Position numbers and translations under genes: made by a program. Shown in pieces: positions 9,790 to 21,221 of a stretch of 64,000 bases of DNA (its first letter is position 1; each line of letters begins with the position of its first letter). Location: assembly GCA_024195265.1 (NCBI GenBank), contig JAJLRJ010000014.1:14820459-14884458 (forward strand), written 5' to 3'. Below the pieces are notes generated by a model. That model was not told the DNA's origin. It ran no database searches and was given only the letters and a program-made list of their open reading frames with translations. The DNA is from Dendrophyllia cribrosa (lineage: Eukaryota; Cnidaria; Anthozoa; Scleractinia; Dendrophylliidae).

Positions 9790-11080
9790 TTAGCACTCAT
9801 TTTCCTTTCCATAAAAACTTACAGTGAGGTCAAGTAAGGATAACGATCTGCATTTCATCAAAAGGTTACCAAAGTCATATATACGGCTTCCACTTGTAGC
9901 ACATTGGTTGTTAACTTGCAATCTCAGTGTAGTTAACGAGTCACTTCTTATCCGCAAAATGTTGAACAGTTGAGATAACCAGTCTTCATTCACTTCTCTA
10001 CAGATGTTGACTGTCAGATTGAATGTAGTTATTGATGTGTTGAGTGCCGAACTATCCAAAAAATAACATGGCCAGGCTTTATCCTTGTTCCCTTCACTGT
10101 AGTCATTCCATGTAAGCGTAAACGTGGTTAAAGACTTGTTTGTTGCCAAACCATTGCCCAGGTGGAACGTCCAGTTTCCACTTGGAACATCGTAGTCATT
10201 CACTGTTAGAGTAAGTGTAGTTAAAGAAGTGTTTTCTGACAAACCTTTACGCAGACTATACGCCCAGCAGGATACGTTAATGTAGTTGTTAATTGTTAGA
10301 GTGGGTGTAATTAATGACGTGGTACTCTTCAAACCATTAACGAGGCCATCATCCCAGGTGTACCAGTCATACCTGTGAAAGTTTTCATGATCTTCACCTT
10401 GTTCTTTCGAAGCGCACATGTTGATGGTCAGATAAAGGTTCATCAGTGAAGTGTTTTGCTCCAAACAGCAACATAGAACTTGATCCCAGAATCCACCCAT
10501 GTTGTCACCGTTTACGGTAATAGACAGTGTAGTTAATGACTCGATTTCCATCAAGCTGTCATTAAGGCCTTGTCCTCGTAATTCGCTCACCTCATTGTAA
10601 TCGTTTATTGCAAGACTGAGTGTACTTAATGACACCATTTTGTCCAAACTATCACCCAGTGTGCAGTCCCAGCCTCCTCCTCTCATGTTAGTGTAGTTGT
10701 TGATAGTGAGACTAAAAGCCGTTAATGATGTGCTTTGCAACATACTCTCTCCAAGGCCTTCCCCAAAGTCTGCATTCATCATGTAGTTGTTCATTGTGAG
10801 ATCAAGCGCAGTTAATGATTTGTTTTCTGTCAAAACATCACCAAGATGGCTGGTCCAGTCTTTAATTCCATCACTGTCATTGTTGATTGTAAGACTAAGC
10901 TTTTCCTTTCTGGTGTCCTTAACTTTAGAGAAGAGCTGTGACAATGATGCAAGATTATCGACAGAGACATCAAGGGCATTGTACGATTCATAAGGATCTA
11001 TAGGCACGCCACGCACATTTTGGACAACAATTAGATTGTTAACTGAAATTTCTCGAAGAACACTATCTCCCTCTGTTTCT
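9790..11080 (-). pseudogene. 5'-truncated NACHT-LRR copy: LRR half only
   Basis: From about 11075 downward the frame matches the C-terminal third of the two full NACHT-LRR exons (EGDSVLREIS, NVRGVPIDPY, then ribonuclease-inhibitor-like repeats of the type SLTTLTLTVNDY) and stays open to its stop. The NACHT domain and the upstream repeats are absent. The frame continues upstream to 11310, but those 75 or so residues are encoded by an inverted-repeat element and its flank, also present at 44990-45270 without any LRR. The breakpoint lies at 11071-11080. The original TAG stop has become GAG, so the frame extends two codons to TAA. Repeats in the middle (STTSLITPTLTINNYINVS and neighbours) differ more from genes A and B than those do from each other. 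No promoter or start is recognised. Whether it is expressed is unknown. Confidence 0.75.
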
Positions 11081-11206
11081 GTCTTTAAGCCGGACACTAA
11101 GGTGTAATATGACAATCTACTGTGCAATACGCGCGGATATTTTGCGTGTTCTCTTTTCCTTTTAAGGTAAAATGACGTCACAGTCGAATAATAAATACAC
11201 CTTATT

Positions 11207-11337
11207 GATGGTTTCACAGATAATACGCGCGGATATTTTACGAGTTGCGTAGTATTTTTCCGAGCCCCGTAGGTGTGAGGAAAAATACGAGCAATGAGTA
11301 AAATATCCACGCGTATTATCTGTCAAACCATCAAATA
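11207..11337. mobile_element. Inverted-repeat element with ACGCGGATATTTTACGAG arms, copy 2
   Basis: Arms are TGATGGTTTCACAGATAATA and the inverse TATTATCTGTCAAACCATCA. The centre GAGCCCCGTAGGTGTGAGG is as in copy 4 at 45155-45293. It supplies the apparent start of the chimeric LRR reading frame. Confidence 0.65.
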
Positions 11338-11582
11338 AGGGATTTATTATTCGACTGCTTAATTTTCAAATTAACTTATCAAAAGAGACAATTTTTCGTC
11401 CAGTATTTTACTTTCGTCCTGAGCGCGCGCACTTACAATTAAACTTCGCTCTGTTCCTAACCTGTCAAACCGGTATGCTACAGTGTAATACGCTCGCAAA
11501 TTTGCGCGTTCTCTTGCCCTTTTACGGTTAAATGACGTCAAAGTCGAATAATAAAGGAAATTAATCCACGTTTAAGGACAGG

Positions 11583-11770
11583 AGTAGCGTGTGTAACAGG
11601 CGCTGGTTTAGTTATGGGGAGCAATTTTGAGGACGAGCGACGACCTCTCCCTTTCTCGCGTGCCCCTCGCGCGCGCGTCCTCGAAATTGCGCCCAAAAAA
11701 TAAACCGGCGCCTGCTGCTCAGGTTAGGGGTTAGGCCGGGGGGGGGGGGGGGGGGGGGGGGGGGGTTGGG
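11583..11770. mobile_element. AGGCGCC-type inverted-repeat element with poly-G run
   Basis: The inverted arms are AGGCGCTGGTTTAGTTAT, GCAATTTTGAGGACG and their reverse complements CGTCCTCGAAATTGCGCC, AAACCGGCGCCTGCTGCTC. A run of 28 G follows at 11738-11765. Relatives are at 45535-45710 (whole) and 7935-7985 (right end). Confidence 0.6.
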
Positions 11771-13060
11771 GAGCACGTCAAGTACCAGAGACTTTTCTCG
11801 CATTTTCATGTCTCTCATATTACACGCCTCTTAAGCCCCTGACTGCTTTCAGTTTCCTCGTATCACACGCCTCTTATGGTCCTAACTGCTCCAAGAAAGT
11901 GTTCGAAGACAAAAACTTCTGGTACCCAGGGCAGGAGAAAAGCTCCACATCACACCAAGAACAATCAGCATCATCACTCAACAGCAAAGTTTATTTCGTC
12001 AACCAAAAAATGCCATCATGAACACTCTGAAAAAACGTTCATAACTTGGTGCATTAAAACAATTTGTACAGTTCTCTTTTGTTTTATAAAAGTTTATTGT
12101 ATCTATTAACAAGATACAATTACCTCAACAGATCATTCCTAAGTTAGCACTTACTAAACTAAATTACACTTGCTGCTACAATTACCATGCTTTTTCGCAG
12201 TTACAGAACCTAACATCATTCCTTGCATTAAATTTATTATAAAAAAGGAGAAGCTTCTACCATAGATAAAAACTTAAAAGTACCAATTCGTTAATCGCGT
12301 TCGAAGAACGCAATCCTAATTTCGTGCTGGTTGTCCTGTGGTTTATGTGCAGTAAAATTTGAGATTTTTTGGTAGACGGTCTTCCAAATGGCCGCCCCTA
12401 TTGTTTTTTTTTTCCAGGGGCTCATTTCCGCCGGAAATTCAATCGAACGCGTCTCCATAATCTGTGATTACTGCTAGTATTGTATATGTATTAACACTGC
12501 ACTCAGTCCACAAGTGTTGCATTTGTCCCCAAAAGTAAAAATATGTTAAAATATAAACATTCCGTTAAAATTCATGAAGAATTTCAATCACGGAACGTAG
12601 TTTCTAAAAGACTTAGCTATAAACTAGAAAATTCGAATATTTACAATAAACAAATCGAAAGTACAAAAATGTGGTACTTTTTCTCGCCGACCCTACAGGA
12701 GCCCTGTGATGCACTCAATTTGAGCACACTTTTCAGTCTTAGGGTTGCGAAAAGTTCAACTCCATCATAGTCTTGCATTATCAGCCATGTTGTAACATGT
12801 ATTATTTATAGAAGATTGTTTGGGATTCATCAGCAGAGCATATTTTCAGCAGAGCATATTTTCCAAACCAAGGCTAAGTTCACACTATACAGCAAATACA
12901 AAATATCGAGCATAGTATGAATAGACTCAACACAACTTGTTCACTAGCGTTGTACAGGTAACGTGCCAGAGCTAATCCAACAAAGATTATGCTGTGCCCG
13001 TTCACTGTTTTCACCACATTAGGATCAGAACACCAAATAGGTAAAAAATGTTTCATTTCC
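11771..13060. repeat. Downstream flank of the NACHT-LRR locus, copy 2
   Basis: Tracks 45720-46840 closely and 8000-8990 more loosely. About 12290-12475 is an extra segment absent from the 46240 equivalent. It begins ATCGCGTTCGAAGAACGC and ends ATCGAACGCGTCTCC, so it looks like an inserted element with short inverted ends. Part of it (TTCCGCCGGAAATTC) also shows as a remnant near 9100. No gene is recognised. Confidence 0.55.
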
Positions 13061-13121
13061 AATGTCGAGGGGCGCGGTGGCGCAGGCAAAAAAAAACTGT
13101 CTCGAAATTGGCATGTGTGGG

Positions 13122-13415
13122 AAAGAAGACCATATTCGTATGGGTTTTTATCCCGCCTTTGTTTTCTCCTGCGTAACCTCGTTCTCAACTTTTTCACTGC
13201 CAGGCTTGGGGGGTAAATCTTTTGTATTTTTACAAAATAGCGGGGCGTGATAAAAGCCCATTCTCGGTATTGAATTGGAACTAGCTTGCAGTCGAGGCTA
13301 ATGCGGGGGAGTATCATTAAGAATATTTTCATGTGAAAATATTTCCCCGCATAAGCCTCGATTGCAAGCTAGTTTCAGTTCAATACCTAGAATACGAAAA
13401 TGGTCTTACGGCACG
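13122..13415. mobile_element. Nested inverted-repeat element, unit A
   Basis: The outer ends AGACCATATTCGTAT and ATACGAAAATGGTCT are inverted. Inside, 13257-13400 forms a long hairpin (GGTATTGAATTGGAACTAGC through GAGGCT, and back). A second copy with the same structure is at 47100-47395. Confidence 0.6.
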
Positions 13416-13933
13416 AGTTAGAACGAAATTGGAGAAAGTGGCACCTGTGATTATGAAATTGGCGCGTAAAGTTTCAGTGTGAACAAAGCACAAACCAGTA
13501 ACTTGGCTAACGTAAATGAAGATAAGACATTGTAGCAGCTATTTATGTAACCACAATAAACTCGGCCATGCTGTTGGATAACAAATCTTGCGGTTGCCAC
13601 TGCATCATCACCGAGTGCCTCTTATAAGGTCACGAGGACGAACTTTTTAACTTTTATAACGATGTTGTATGAAAAGGCATGTTTAGGCGTCAGTTCTATT
13701 CTGACAGAGATTGCATTCGGGGTAACTTCTTTGCTTATCTACCAGAGGTCATAATGCCTTGTACAGAGAATCTGTGATCGTATGAATTTACAGATTAATC
13801 TTATTTGCATTTATAATTAGGATTGATGCTCAAAATTAAAGAAACTTTCGTCAATGTTCGACAAAGGGAAAAATAACGTGACAAATCCCCTTCAGGTTAG
13901 CTTATTTTGTTACCTTTTCATTTTAGCCACATT

Positions 13934-13939
13934 TTTATT
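13934..13939 (-). terminator. Poly(A) signal of gene A
   Basis: TTTATT on the plus strand is AATAAA on the minus strand, 93 bases after the gene A stop codon. The same hexamer lies at the equivalent place after gene B. Confidence 0.45.
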
Positions 13940-14031
13940 GTGATTACATTTCGCTGTATATAATTTTACTTTGCTGTGCGAAGCCCAGGAATTTCATTTA
14001 CTGCTTTGCTATTGAATTTAAGCTTTTAGCG

Positions 14032-17000
14032 CTAATTTTCCGTTCCATAAAAACTTACAGTGAGGTCAAGTAAGGATAATGATCTGCATTCCTCTAAAAG
14101 TTTACTAAAGTCATATATACGGCTTCCACTTGTAGCACATTGGTTGTTAACTTGCAATCTCAGTGTTGTCAGCGAGTCACACCTCATCAAAACGTTGAAT
14201 AGTTCGGATAACCAGTGTTCATTCACTTCTCTACATATGTTGACTGTCAGATTAAATGTAGTTAATGACGTGTTTAGCGCCAAACTACCAAACAATATGT
14301 CTAACCAGGCTTTACACTCGTTCCCTTCACTGTAGTCATTCCAGATCAGCGTCAACGTGGTTATAGACTTGTTTTCTGCCAAACCTTTACCTAGGTCACG
14401 CGCCCAGCCTTCATATTGAGCACCATAGTCATTCACTGTTAGAGTAAGAGTAGTTAAAGAAGTATTTTCTGACAAACTTTCAAACAGACCTAGTCCATCT
14501 GAGGAATACGTTTCCATCCACTTATTGTTAATTGTCAGGGTGAGTGTCATTAATGAAGTGGTTCTGTTAAAACAATCAATCAGACCACTACTCCCACTAT
14601 ACTCATCAAGCCACATCTCATAAACCAACGTGTCGATGGTCAGATAAAGATTCATCAGTGAAGTGTTTTGCTCCAAACAGTTACATAGAACAATTGTCCA
14701 TAAATCAAAGGTCTCGAAATCGTTTACGGTAATAGACAGTGTAAATGTAGTTAATGACTTGATTTTCATTAAGCTGTCTCTCAGGCCTTCTCGTAAATCG
14801 CTCTCTTCACTGTGATCGTTTATTGCAAGACTGAGCGTAGTCAATGACACCATTTTGGCCAAGCTGTCACCCAGTGTGCAGTCCCAGCCTCCTCCTCTCA
14901 CGTTAGTGTAGTTGTTGATAGTGAGACTTAAAGCCGTTAATGATGTGCTTTGCAACATACTCTCTCCAAGGCCTTCCCCCAAGTCGGCATTCATCATGTA
15001 GTTGTTTATTGTGAGATCAAGCGCAGTTAATGATTTGTTTTCTGTCAAAACATCACCAAGATGGCTGGTCCAGTCTTTAATTCCATCACCGTCATTGTTG
15101 ATTGTAAGACTAAGCTTTTCCTTTCTGGTGTCCTTGTCTTTAGAGAAGAGCTGTTTCAATGTTGCAAGATTATCGACAGGGACATCAAGGGCATTGTACG
15201 AATCATAAGGATCTATAGGCACGCCACGCACATTTTGGACAACAGTTAGATTGTCAACTGAAATTTCTCGAAGAACACTATCTCCCTCTGTGGTCAACTC
15301 GCCCCAGATATTGAAAGTGAGAGAGGACAGCATCTTGTGTGGTTTTAAGCATTTTGCTAAGCATTTTGCAGCGCCATCAGTTAATTTTCCAAGGACGTTT
15401 AAAGTCAGGCAAGACAGGGGGGAACGATTCAAGACTTCACTTAAAGCTTCTGTTCCTTCACAACTCAGCTCACCCCAAATGTTTACGGTTAAGTGCTGTT
15501 TTGGAACTAATGATTTCTTGACCAAAACTGGGCAAACCTGAGCCATTTGTCTACCTGCTACTTTTCTGCAGGTGTCTGGATGAAAAGCAAAAGTAACTGA
15601 TGCCTTCTTTGTGAAACGAAGATTCTCCACAATGCTCTGCCAGTTATCAGGAAGCTCTCCATAGACAAATACTCTCAAATCATCTAGAGAACGATTCTCT
15701 AGAATTCCTTTTTCTAGGAAATTTGCACTAGCAATACTCAGTTTTCCGCAAACACGTAGCTCAAACGACTTTAAAACGATTTGTCCTGCAAGTCCTTCAC
15801 GAACAGCAGCAGCTACTGAATCTTGCATATCTCCACAAATGATGAGGGAAAGAGAAGTTAAACATTTATTTGATGAAAGCTTTTCTAAAGTTTGTATTGC
15901 ACCAGCATCCATTTGGCTATCAACCTCAAGGCCAACAGATGTCAACTTGGTATCAGCAGACAATCCAGTTTCAAGAGCAGAGGCCCAAGCATTACCCCAC
16001 ACTCTGTCTAGTGCAAATGTTACTTTTGTTAAGGATTTGCTTGCAGCCAAACAGTTACCAATAATAACAGCTGCGTCACAACGGATATTGCAATACACTT
16101 TGAGAGTGAACTCTGACAAACTCGTGCCTGCAGACAACCCTGTAAATAGAGCTTCTGCTAGTGTTGAAGTCATGTCGCAAAACGAAATGCTAACAGTTGT
16201 AAGCTGTGAGCAACATTCTATACAAGCTACGATAGCGTTCATTTTCTCATCCTCATAGAAATATGGACGACAAGGTGAAATAAGGTCAACAGGCTTCTGT
16301 AAGCCTGAAAAGCTTTTGCAAGCCTTCAAAACATGAACAAAGCCTTCAACGATGTACGAACTTGTATCCGAGTCAATAAAGAGGTCCACGTTGACGACCA
16401 GTGGAAATGGTATAAAAGAACAAAGAGTACCTGCCATTAGTTCAGCATTTCCACTTTCACTGAAGCTTTCAGTAAAGAAAGTTGCCACCTCCTCACTGCA
16501 ATTGTGCCAGTCCCAGTCCCCGTTACCTGAGCGCTTTAGCTTCTCACCAATCTGTGTGAATAGAATACTTGCTTCCTCGCCTAGTATACCAGACACAAAA
16601 AGAAACACTTGTCGATATTTTCCAACCAAATCAACAAAGGTGAAATGCTCAAATAAATGTAATTGATTTGTTCGTAACTCGTGCGCAATATACACGGCAG
16701 CCAGGTACTCTTGAAAGGTCTTGTGAAGAAAGTAGTACTCATGTTGTGGCTGTAATCTCTTCAGACTTTCTTCCTTGCAAAGAAGGCCTATTTCACGAGC
16801 TACCAATTCTTTATTTCTGCTTTCAAGTTCTTTCAATTCAGTTTCACGGAAACAATGACGATCATTTAGCAAGCACACCCAAGCCAACTCTCCAAGTGCA
16901 AGGATATCCTCTTCAAATCGCTTCTCTAAAGCCTTGCTGTCTTCATGGGCCTCAAGATTGCGTTTTGCACAAAATCGTCTCAAAAGGCACTGGACAATGA

Positions 17001-17864
17001 CCTGATAAAGCTTAGTACGGGAAGTTGGCAGTTTTCCCTCATAGTCCTCATAAATTACACAAAGGAGAAGTAAATTTAGCGGATTATTTCGGAGGGCATG
17101 TAAAAAGGTGTTTTCTTTAATTTCCCCAATGAGCCTCTCTCCCTTTGATGAATGTCCTAGATCAATATTTTCAAAGTGTTTTCTGACATACTCATAAGCA
17201 TCAGTTTCTGTGAATCCTTTGATGTCCAAATGAATGTCAAAAACGAACTTCTTTCGCACTTCAATTCCTTTTTCTTGTCGGGAGGTGGCCAAGACATAGC
17301 AAAATGGTAAAATTCTTCTGAAAAGCAGTTTATCTACATGATATTCTGATTTTTTGGGAAGCTCATCCAAACCATCCAAAATGATTAAAGTTTTCTCCTG
17401 GTTATGAATGTCCCTGATAAAATCAAATAGCCTCTCTTTGGTCTTTTTCTCGATATCTTCGGGCAAAAGTTGTTCACTGATGGTTGCCATTATATCTCCA
17501 TCGATGTCTCGACATTTGAGCAGCAACACAAATTTGAATTTGGGAAATGAAGACTCCGTTGGAACTTTTTCATTTGCCCAGTCGTAAGCAAGTTTAAGGC
17601 AAAACGTAGTTTTACCAATTCCTGGATTTCCTTCTACTAGCGTCATCACATCATCCCCTTTTTTAAGAGCATTAAAGATATCGAAGACGTTCACCTCATC
17701 ATCTCCTACCTCGATGTCTGCTTTTCGTCTTGAAACAATTTTCAATCTTGTGTAGACGTGTTCAAGGGGTAACTGGATGGTGCTATCCCAAAGAAGCGGC
17801 CTCAACTGAGCACGTCTATTGTATTCAGCTTTGAGCAACTTCACAACAACTGCATTGTCTTCAA
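14032..17864 (-). CDS. Gene A, last exon: NACHT NTPase and leucine-rich repeats (NLR)
   Basis: One huge exon encodes the sensor half of a NOD-like receptor. Numbered from the leftmost possible codon at 17877, residues 80-240 form a NACHT NTPase: Walker A GNPGIGKTT (83-91), Walker B LIILDGLDEL (164-173) and a sensor-type VLATSR (about 195-200). A helical and winged-helix region with FLHKTFQEYLAA follows to about 480. Ribonuclease-inhibitor-like LRRs (LTSVGLEVD, LTTLSLAINDH, SLTTLTLTVNDY types) run from about 550 to the end. There is no ATG at the left end. A polypyrimidine tract and TAGCAG place the acceptor so that the exon starts at 17864 in phase 1, matching the donors of the upstream linker exons. 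The role inferred from the family is cytosolic ligand sensing with ATP-driven oligomerisation. It is close to gene B at 48008-51852. Confidence 0.9.
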
Positions 17865-18735
17865 CTGCTAGAAACAAGAAAATAAGTAATGATTCGTTAA
17901 TCTGTGACTGTGAACATGGAGATTTTGTACAAGGGTTTAATCTGTGGCATTATGCCCTTATCCAATACACTGGTAGAAAACCCTTCTTATTTCGTGGAAT
18001 CTTTCCTGATGTCATTGTTTACATTTTGCCTTATTAGCATAAATCAAAGAATAAGCTATAAAAAAGGCTTGATCATATTACGTGACACTGAGTAATCAGT
18101 GTTGAATATTCTGAAAGAAATTAACTTTCAAAAGTTGTACAAAAACGTTATGCCTGTGTAGCAGAAGTTGTACACAGTAACATATTCTTTTTAAAATTTT
18201 TGTACTTTAAAGGTTTTTTTAATTACTTACTAATTACTTACTACTTGTGCCGAAAATCATTACAATGTAAGAGTAAACATCAGAAAACTTGATTGAACAT
18301 TAACAATTTAAAAAATGTCAGCTACTTGGACATTAACATAAACCTACGAGATGAACTTGGAACTCAGGACATTGGTCCACTAGGACATGCAGCAAACATC
18401 AACTTTTATTGATTACTTTGTTGGCAAATTTCAAATTTTCTACTGCCTGCAAATACCTGAAGCACGGTGCCAATGGAGGTGGGCAGTCAGAAAAAATCAA
18501 CTGTTTACAAAATTTCAACAAACATATGAACACTTCTTATGCAAACAAGAGGCTACCAGTAGCCTATACTCATGCGCTTACGTAAGAAAGTTTTATGGTT
18601 TATTTTAAACGGGTCACGCACCCCTCCCCTCTCAACGAATTTTGCGTGACACACTAAAAAAGACATTAAGACACGTTTCAGTTCTGTACTCGCTGTGAAT
18701 ATTTAATTTATTGCCTTCCCGATCAAATCCACAAT
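17865..18735 (-). other. Intron of gene A next to the NACHT exon
   Basis: Begins at the acceptor (TTATTTTCTTGTTTCTAG on the minus strand). AT-rich, with no convincing exon. About 18380-18560 tracks 52190-52330 in unit B, and the two lose alignment near 18570, where foreign DNA starts in unit A. Confidence 0.5.
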
Positions 18736-18736
18736 C

Positions 18737-18786
18737 GTCTAATATTTCCCAAACCGCGACTTCGTTCCGTTTGGGAAATATTAGAC
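18737..18786. repeat. Perfect 18-bp inverted repeat
   Basis: GTCTAATATTTCCCAAAC, 14 bases, then its exact complement GTTTGGGAAATATTAGAC. It sits exactly where the pogo fragment loses its reading frame, so it may mark the junction of a rearrangement. Confidence 0.6.
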
Positions 18787-19059
18787 GGTTGATCTTTGTT
18801 GAATAAACCAGGTGTAGAGGGCTTTATCCAACTGCTCATCATGTGCAGGCTTCAGGGATTTTCGTTTCAATCCTTCGCTTGTCTCGATGTTGTCAGTAAA
18901 TTTTAGGATCTTGTCGTTGTTCTTCCTTATAGCAGAGATCTGTTGCTTGCTGATGCCGAATTCTAGCGCCAAATTTGTTACTTTTTCTCTTTTATCCAAA
19001 CGTGAAATGATCTGCTTATCCTTTAAAGAGATAACGGCTCGCTTTCGCTTTGGAGACAT
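18781..19059 (-). pseudogene. Pogo/Tigger transposase, N-terminal DNA-binding part only
   Basis: A 92-residue frame starts MSPKRKRAVISLKDK and contains a CENP-B/pogo-type helix-turn-helix (LALEFGISKQQISAIRKNND), followed by the start of a second CENP-B-like domain (DEQLDKALYTWFIQQR). The catalytic DDE domain is missing. The frame ends at an inverted repeat at 18737-18786. Upstream on the same strand is a pogo-type terminal repeat ending at 19350, with TA beside it. The element is therefore a 5' fragment. It lies in the large intron of gene A and is absent from the unit B intron, so it arrived after, or was lost since, the duplication. Confidence 0.8.
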
Positions 19060-19317
19060 GGTTGTTTGAATTTACGATCGTTCTGTGTTTACGTAACCCA
19101 CGCGCAACGAACTAATCAAGCATGAAATTCCCTTGGTAACAAAGGGAACTCAGCTGAATGCATCCAGATATTTGTTTTTCTCGACGCGCTTGCCAGTTTT
19201 GAAAGCAAAACAGATCTCACACTGTTTAAACAGTCTTTTGAAAGAATTATTGGGCTTTCTGCGACTTCGAGTTCCCAAGATCGCAACTAATTAATATTCA
19301 TGAAAAACTTGGTACCA

Positions 19318-19352
19318 GAGAAAAAAGTCCGGATAATCGAGGTTCAACTGTA
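19318..19352 (-). mobile_element. Pogo/Tigger terminal repeat
   Basis: On the minus strand this reads TA then CAGTTGAACCTCGATTATCC, the classic Tigger/pogo end, followed by GGACTTTTTTC. It belongs with the transposase fragment at 18781-19059. The opposite end is missing. Confidence 0.8.
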
Positions 19353-19713
19353 CTTTTATAATCAGTAGAAGACCGGGCTATTTTTCAATTTTAGCAATTC
19401 TCAAAAACAGTATTAGGCGACCGTCTGTTTACTCTGTTAGAGTGCACAAGAGCTCACAAAAGCTACTTTTTCTCGGTCTAGAATAACTAGTATAACTACT
19501 CGGAATAAAATACACCAGTTGTGTATTGAAAATTGCCCGAGAAACTGATTTGGAAATCAAAATTGCAAAAAATTCACAGACATCTTTGCGTAAGGCGATG
19601 CGTGTGAAGTTAGAACTATAAAATTCAAGTCTTGTTTTGTTTACATAATAATATCATGTAACATTTCTCCAAAACTAAAGAGAACACAAAGTAAAAGTCA
19701 ATCACAAAAGATA
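19353..19713. repeat. Intronic repeat, inverted relative of 28640-28800
   Basis: The part at 19370-19530 (CCGGGCTATTTTTCAATTTTAGCAA and on) matches 28640-28800 in the opposite orientation. Nothing coding is recognised. Confidence 0.45.
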
Positions 19714-20004
19714 TCAACATGAATTCTCACCGAAAAATGTAATTTCTTTTACGGTATAAAAAGTCCCTTGGCTGCTTGAAAATTCTTTAAAACTCCACTT
19801 CTTTGGTTGATAAAAACGTATGAAATTCCTCGAAGCAAGATTTAGTTGCTTAAAGCTCTCCTTTTTCTCTACTATTGCGGATTCGGAGTATTCTTTAAAG
19901 CTTTCTCGTTCCATTTTGGATATTTTAAATGTATGTAAGTTATTACTCCGATAACACGAAACTACGGTTTTAAAAACCAAGCACATGCCAAGCACGGCAG
20001 CCAT
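19714..20004 (-). other. Candidate first exon of unknown function
   Basis: On the minus strand a start codon in good context (AAAAATGGCTGCC) opens a 90-plus-residue frame: a hydrophobic start (MAAVLGMCLVFKTVVSCY), then a basic, Ser/Phe-rich part (KMERESFKEYSES, NLASRNFIRFY, WSFKEFSS). It reaches a donor-like CG/GTGAGA near 19733. The frame is open further upstream to 20157. No family is recognised. It is absent from the equivalent place in unit B, so it came with inserted DNA. It could be an exon of a mobile element or a chance frame. Confidence 0.2.
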
Positions 20005-20285
20005 TTTTGTAGAATTTGTAGGTGACCCGACGACCTGGTTACTAAAATATGCGTGCATAAATTTGCATGCACAAATGTGACACCAATAAAAAAAATTAAC
20101 AACAAGAAAAATGGATGGCAAACGTTGACTCATGCGCGCTACGCGCATGACTAACAAAGAAATACAAATAATTACAGAGTCATAGGCCTTAAAAAAGCTA
20201 GACCAACATAGATGTAGGTCCCTGTTGAAGCCCCATATGCGACTTTGCGACTTTAAGTCATGAGTGAGTTATGGAGTCATGTAAA

Positions 20286-20900
20286 GCATGTTTCTGTATG
20301 CCCCTTTTTTTGTGTCACATTGGTGCATGCAAATTTATCGGGACGACTCAAGCGATTTGGGTTCTCATATGATCATCCTGGTCGTTGGCGTCAGCGTAAA
20401 CTGGGTCCGACAACATGTTTTGGGCGCGAGAATCGTAAAAAAAATGGCGGCTGTTAAAGCAGAGTTAAACTCCGAAGTTGTTGCCATTTTGAAACTGGTA
20501 GAGCTATGAATACTGGGAAACAATAGTGCATTCTGGGGTAGATTTGGGTTACTTCGATCCCCCAAGTCGTCCCGGTCGCCTGAGAGTAGTTCTCATATGA
20601 TCGTCCTTGATTTTTCACGATCGTCCCAGTCATCCAGATAGAACACAGTTCTATCCAAGCGACCGCGATCGTCCCAGTCATCCGGGTCGTTTGCGATCGT
20701 CCTGGGTTGTCTCAGAAGTGTTCTCATATAATCATCCCGGTAATCCGTGCACTTTTTGAAACGACTCGGACGACCGGAACGATTATATGAGAACCAGCCT
20801 TAAAAAAGCAATGAAAACACTTGCAAATCAATGGGTTAAAGATGCCACGAGCTCGAGCTGTGTGCAGCTTCTTGCTAATAATTAATAATTAATACGTAAT
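20286..20900. mobile_element. Insertion with GTTCTCATAT ends and GATCGTCC repeats
   Basis: Absent from the unit B equivalent, where GGAGTCATGTAAAACTCATC runs straight on at 52455. It contains repeated short blocks (GATCGTCCCAGTCATCC, GTTCTCATATGATC). Its right part ends with ATATGAGAACCAGCCT, the inverse of GGTTCTCATAT near 20358. The ends are not sharply defined. No protein is encoded. Confidence 0.45.
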
Positions 20901-21160
20901 TAATAATTCATCCGGTTTTAAACAAAGAAAATCATAAGCGTGACGGTGGTTTGGAAAGCTGATCCTAATTAGCATAGATTTTAGCGATTTTATTCCTTCT
21001 TTTTCTCTGTATTTAATGATCAGTTTGACAAGCAATATCAAACAGTCAAAAGAGTGTTTCATCAGATATCCAAAGTCCTCAAGGCTGGTTAAAAAAATAC
21101 AGCTGCATGTCACTTTTTCAACCCACTTCTCAGTGTTAGGAAATCCTGATGAAACACTTC
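20889..21160 (-). other. Conserved open segment in the gene A intron, possible alternative exon
   Basis: On the minus strand a stretch from about 21160 reads GSVSSGFPNTEKWVEKV, then SLEDFGYLMKHSFDCLILL, VKLIIKYREKEGIKSLKS and FPNHRHAYDFLCL before stopping. The unit B equivalent (52458-52730) keeps nearly all these residues, but a longer T run on the minus strand (9 against 7) breaks the frame between CSCIF and SLEDF. AAGAAG before GAAGTG would be a phase 1 acceptor matching the linker exon. No good donor follows, so it would be an alternative terminal exon giving a protein without NACHT. A second possible acceptor (TTTTTTTAACCAG) gives the wrong phase. Unresolved; no family is recognised. Confidence 0.25.
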
Positions 21161-21221
21161 CTTCTTGTGTTTGATATATTACTCTTCAACCTTAATCCTA
21201 ATAAACGAAAACGAGCTTTAC

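Noticed and set aside
14060..17000. Plus-strand frames opposite the NACHT-LRR exons
   Set aside because: They lie antisense to a strongly conserved coding exon and recur in gene B at 48036-51698 only because the sense sequence is conserved.
17865..17877. Start codon of the NACHT exon at 17877
   Set aside because: The codon is TTG and lies in a polypyrimidine acceptor in both paralogues; the exon begins after the AG.
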